DNA of 64,000 nt from Pseudomonadota bacterium (GTDB taxonomy: Bacteria; Pseudomonadota; Alphaproteobacteria; Micropepsales; Micropepsaceae). Every line of letters starts with the position of its first letter. The stretch's first letter is position 1. The translations under genes and the position numbers were made by a program. Positions 63,931-64,000 of this stretch are shown piece by piece. The DNA is taken from positions 310,001-374,000 of the forward strand of contig JAFEEQ010000004.1 in the NCBI GenBank assembly GCA_018241025.1, given 5' to 3'. The notes under the pieces were generated by a model that worked only from the letters and a program-made list of their open reading frames with translations, had not been told where the DNA came from and made no database searches.

Positions 63931-63960
63931 AGCCCCGCGCTTTGCGTGGGGCTTATTTGT
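63931..63960 (+). terminator. Rho-independent terminator of the DUF992 gene
   Basis: AGCCCCGCG (63931-63939) pairs with CGTGGGGCT (63945-63953) through one wobble, loop CTTTG, followed by TATTTGTG. It starts 17 bases after the stop codon. This is the most typical terminator in the window. Confidence 0.7.
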
Positions 63961-64000
63961 GCCTGCACCGCCGGCCGGACCGGATGCGCATTCGCACAAA

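Overview
The window is high-GC DNA from an alphaproteobacterium. The evidence is gene content and order: chorismate mutase-hisC-tyrA followed by a DUF2125 gene, metX-metW, argH-lptM-lysA followed by a TIGR02302/DUF4175 gene, ftsE-ftsX-YdcF-plsC, glnK-amtB-aminotransferase-ftsK, a class II (B12) ribonucleotide reductase, and mesaconyl-CoA hydratase/malyl-CoA lyase. A Rhizomicrobium/Micropepsales-like host is a guess; the order cannot be fixed by eye. It reads as ordinary chromosome: no rRNA, tRNA, CRISPR array, transposase or integrase was recognised.

Layout. 1-9.4 kb: end of a DUF3052 gene, a possible tiny Cys-rich gene, carA and a cupin, YqeY, an unknown protein, a GAF-PAS histidine kinase, then dnaG-rpoD. 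9.4-11 kb: an accessory patch with a Fic protein and a small partner, palindromic repeats on both sides and an orphan SOS-box-like site. 11-18 kb: small enzymes and secreted or membrane proteins (two MAPEG paralogues, an M15 peptidase, DUF5694, hemolysin III-like, HAD, 2OG oxygenase, lipoprotein, GloB, methyltransferase). 18-23 kb: methionine (metXW) and aromatic/histidine biosynthesis, divergently arranged. 23-35 kb: DUF2125, YcaQ-like, nrdJ, plsC-YdcF-ftsXE, a zinc-ribbon protein, a DUF4175 giant and lysA-lptM-argH. 36-43 kb: TlpA thioredoxin, Gfo/Idh oxidoreductase, a zinc-peptidase-like gene broken by one in-frame stop, a dimethylformamidase-like protein with a GFA enzyme, and a serine hydrolase. 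43-47 kb: hbd-etfA-etfB (fatty acid/butyrate oxidation and electron transfer), cytochrome c, a PH-domain protein, a P-loop kinase and a small exported protein resembling the VHL beta domain. 47.8-53.3 kb: ftsK, an aminotransferase, amtB and glnK (nitrogen sensing and ammonium uptake). 53.3-64 kb: UbiH-like hydroxylase, zapE-mch-mcl (C2/C5 acyl-CoA metabolism), SnoaL, DUF1330, asd, a CoA-transferase with tryptophan 2,3-dioxygenase, and a secreted DUF992 protein.

Many neighbours overlap by 1-4 bases (ATGA, GTGA or TGATG), which indicates tight operons. Several promoters can be proposed: divergent carA/yqeY promoters, an etfB promoter with a perfect TTGACA, and a TTCACG-17-TATAAT promoter before the Fic module. 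The last one, and the -10-like element before dnaG, lie so close to the start codon that leaderless transcripts are possible.

The items most worth a second look are the VHL-like protein (47413-47766), the Fic module in its repeat-flanked patch (9387-10944), the nonsense-interrupted peptidase (38438-39190), the AT-rich palindromic control region (53426-53490) and the unannotated Cys-rich mini-ORF (462-626).
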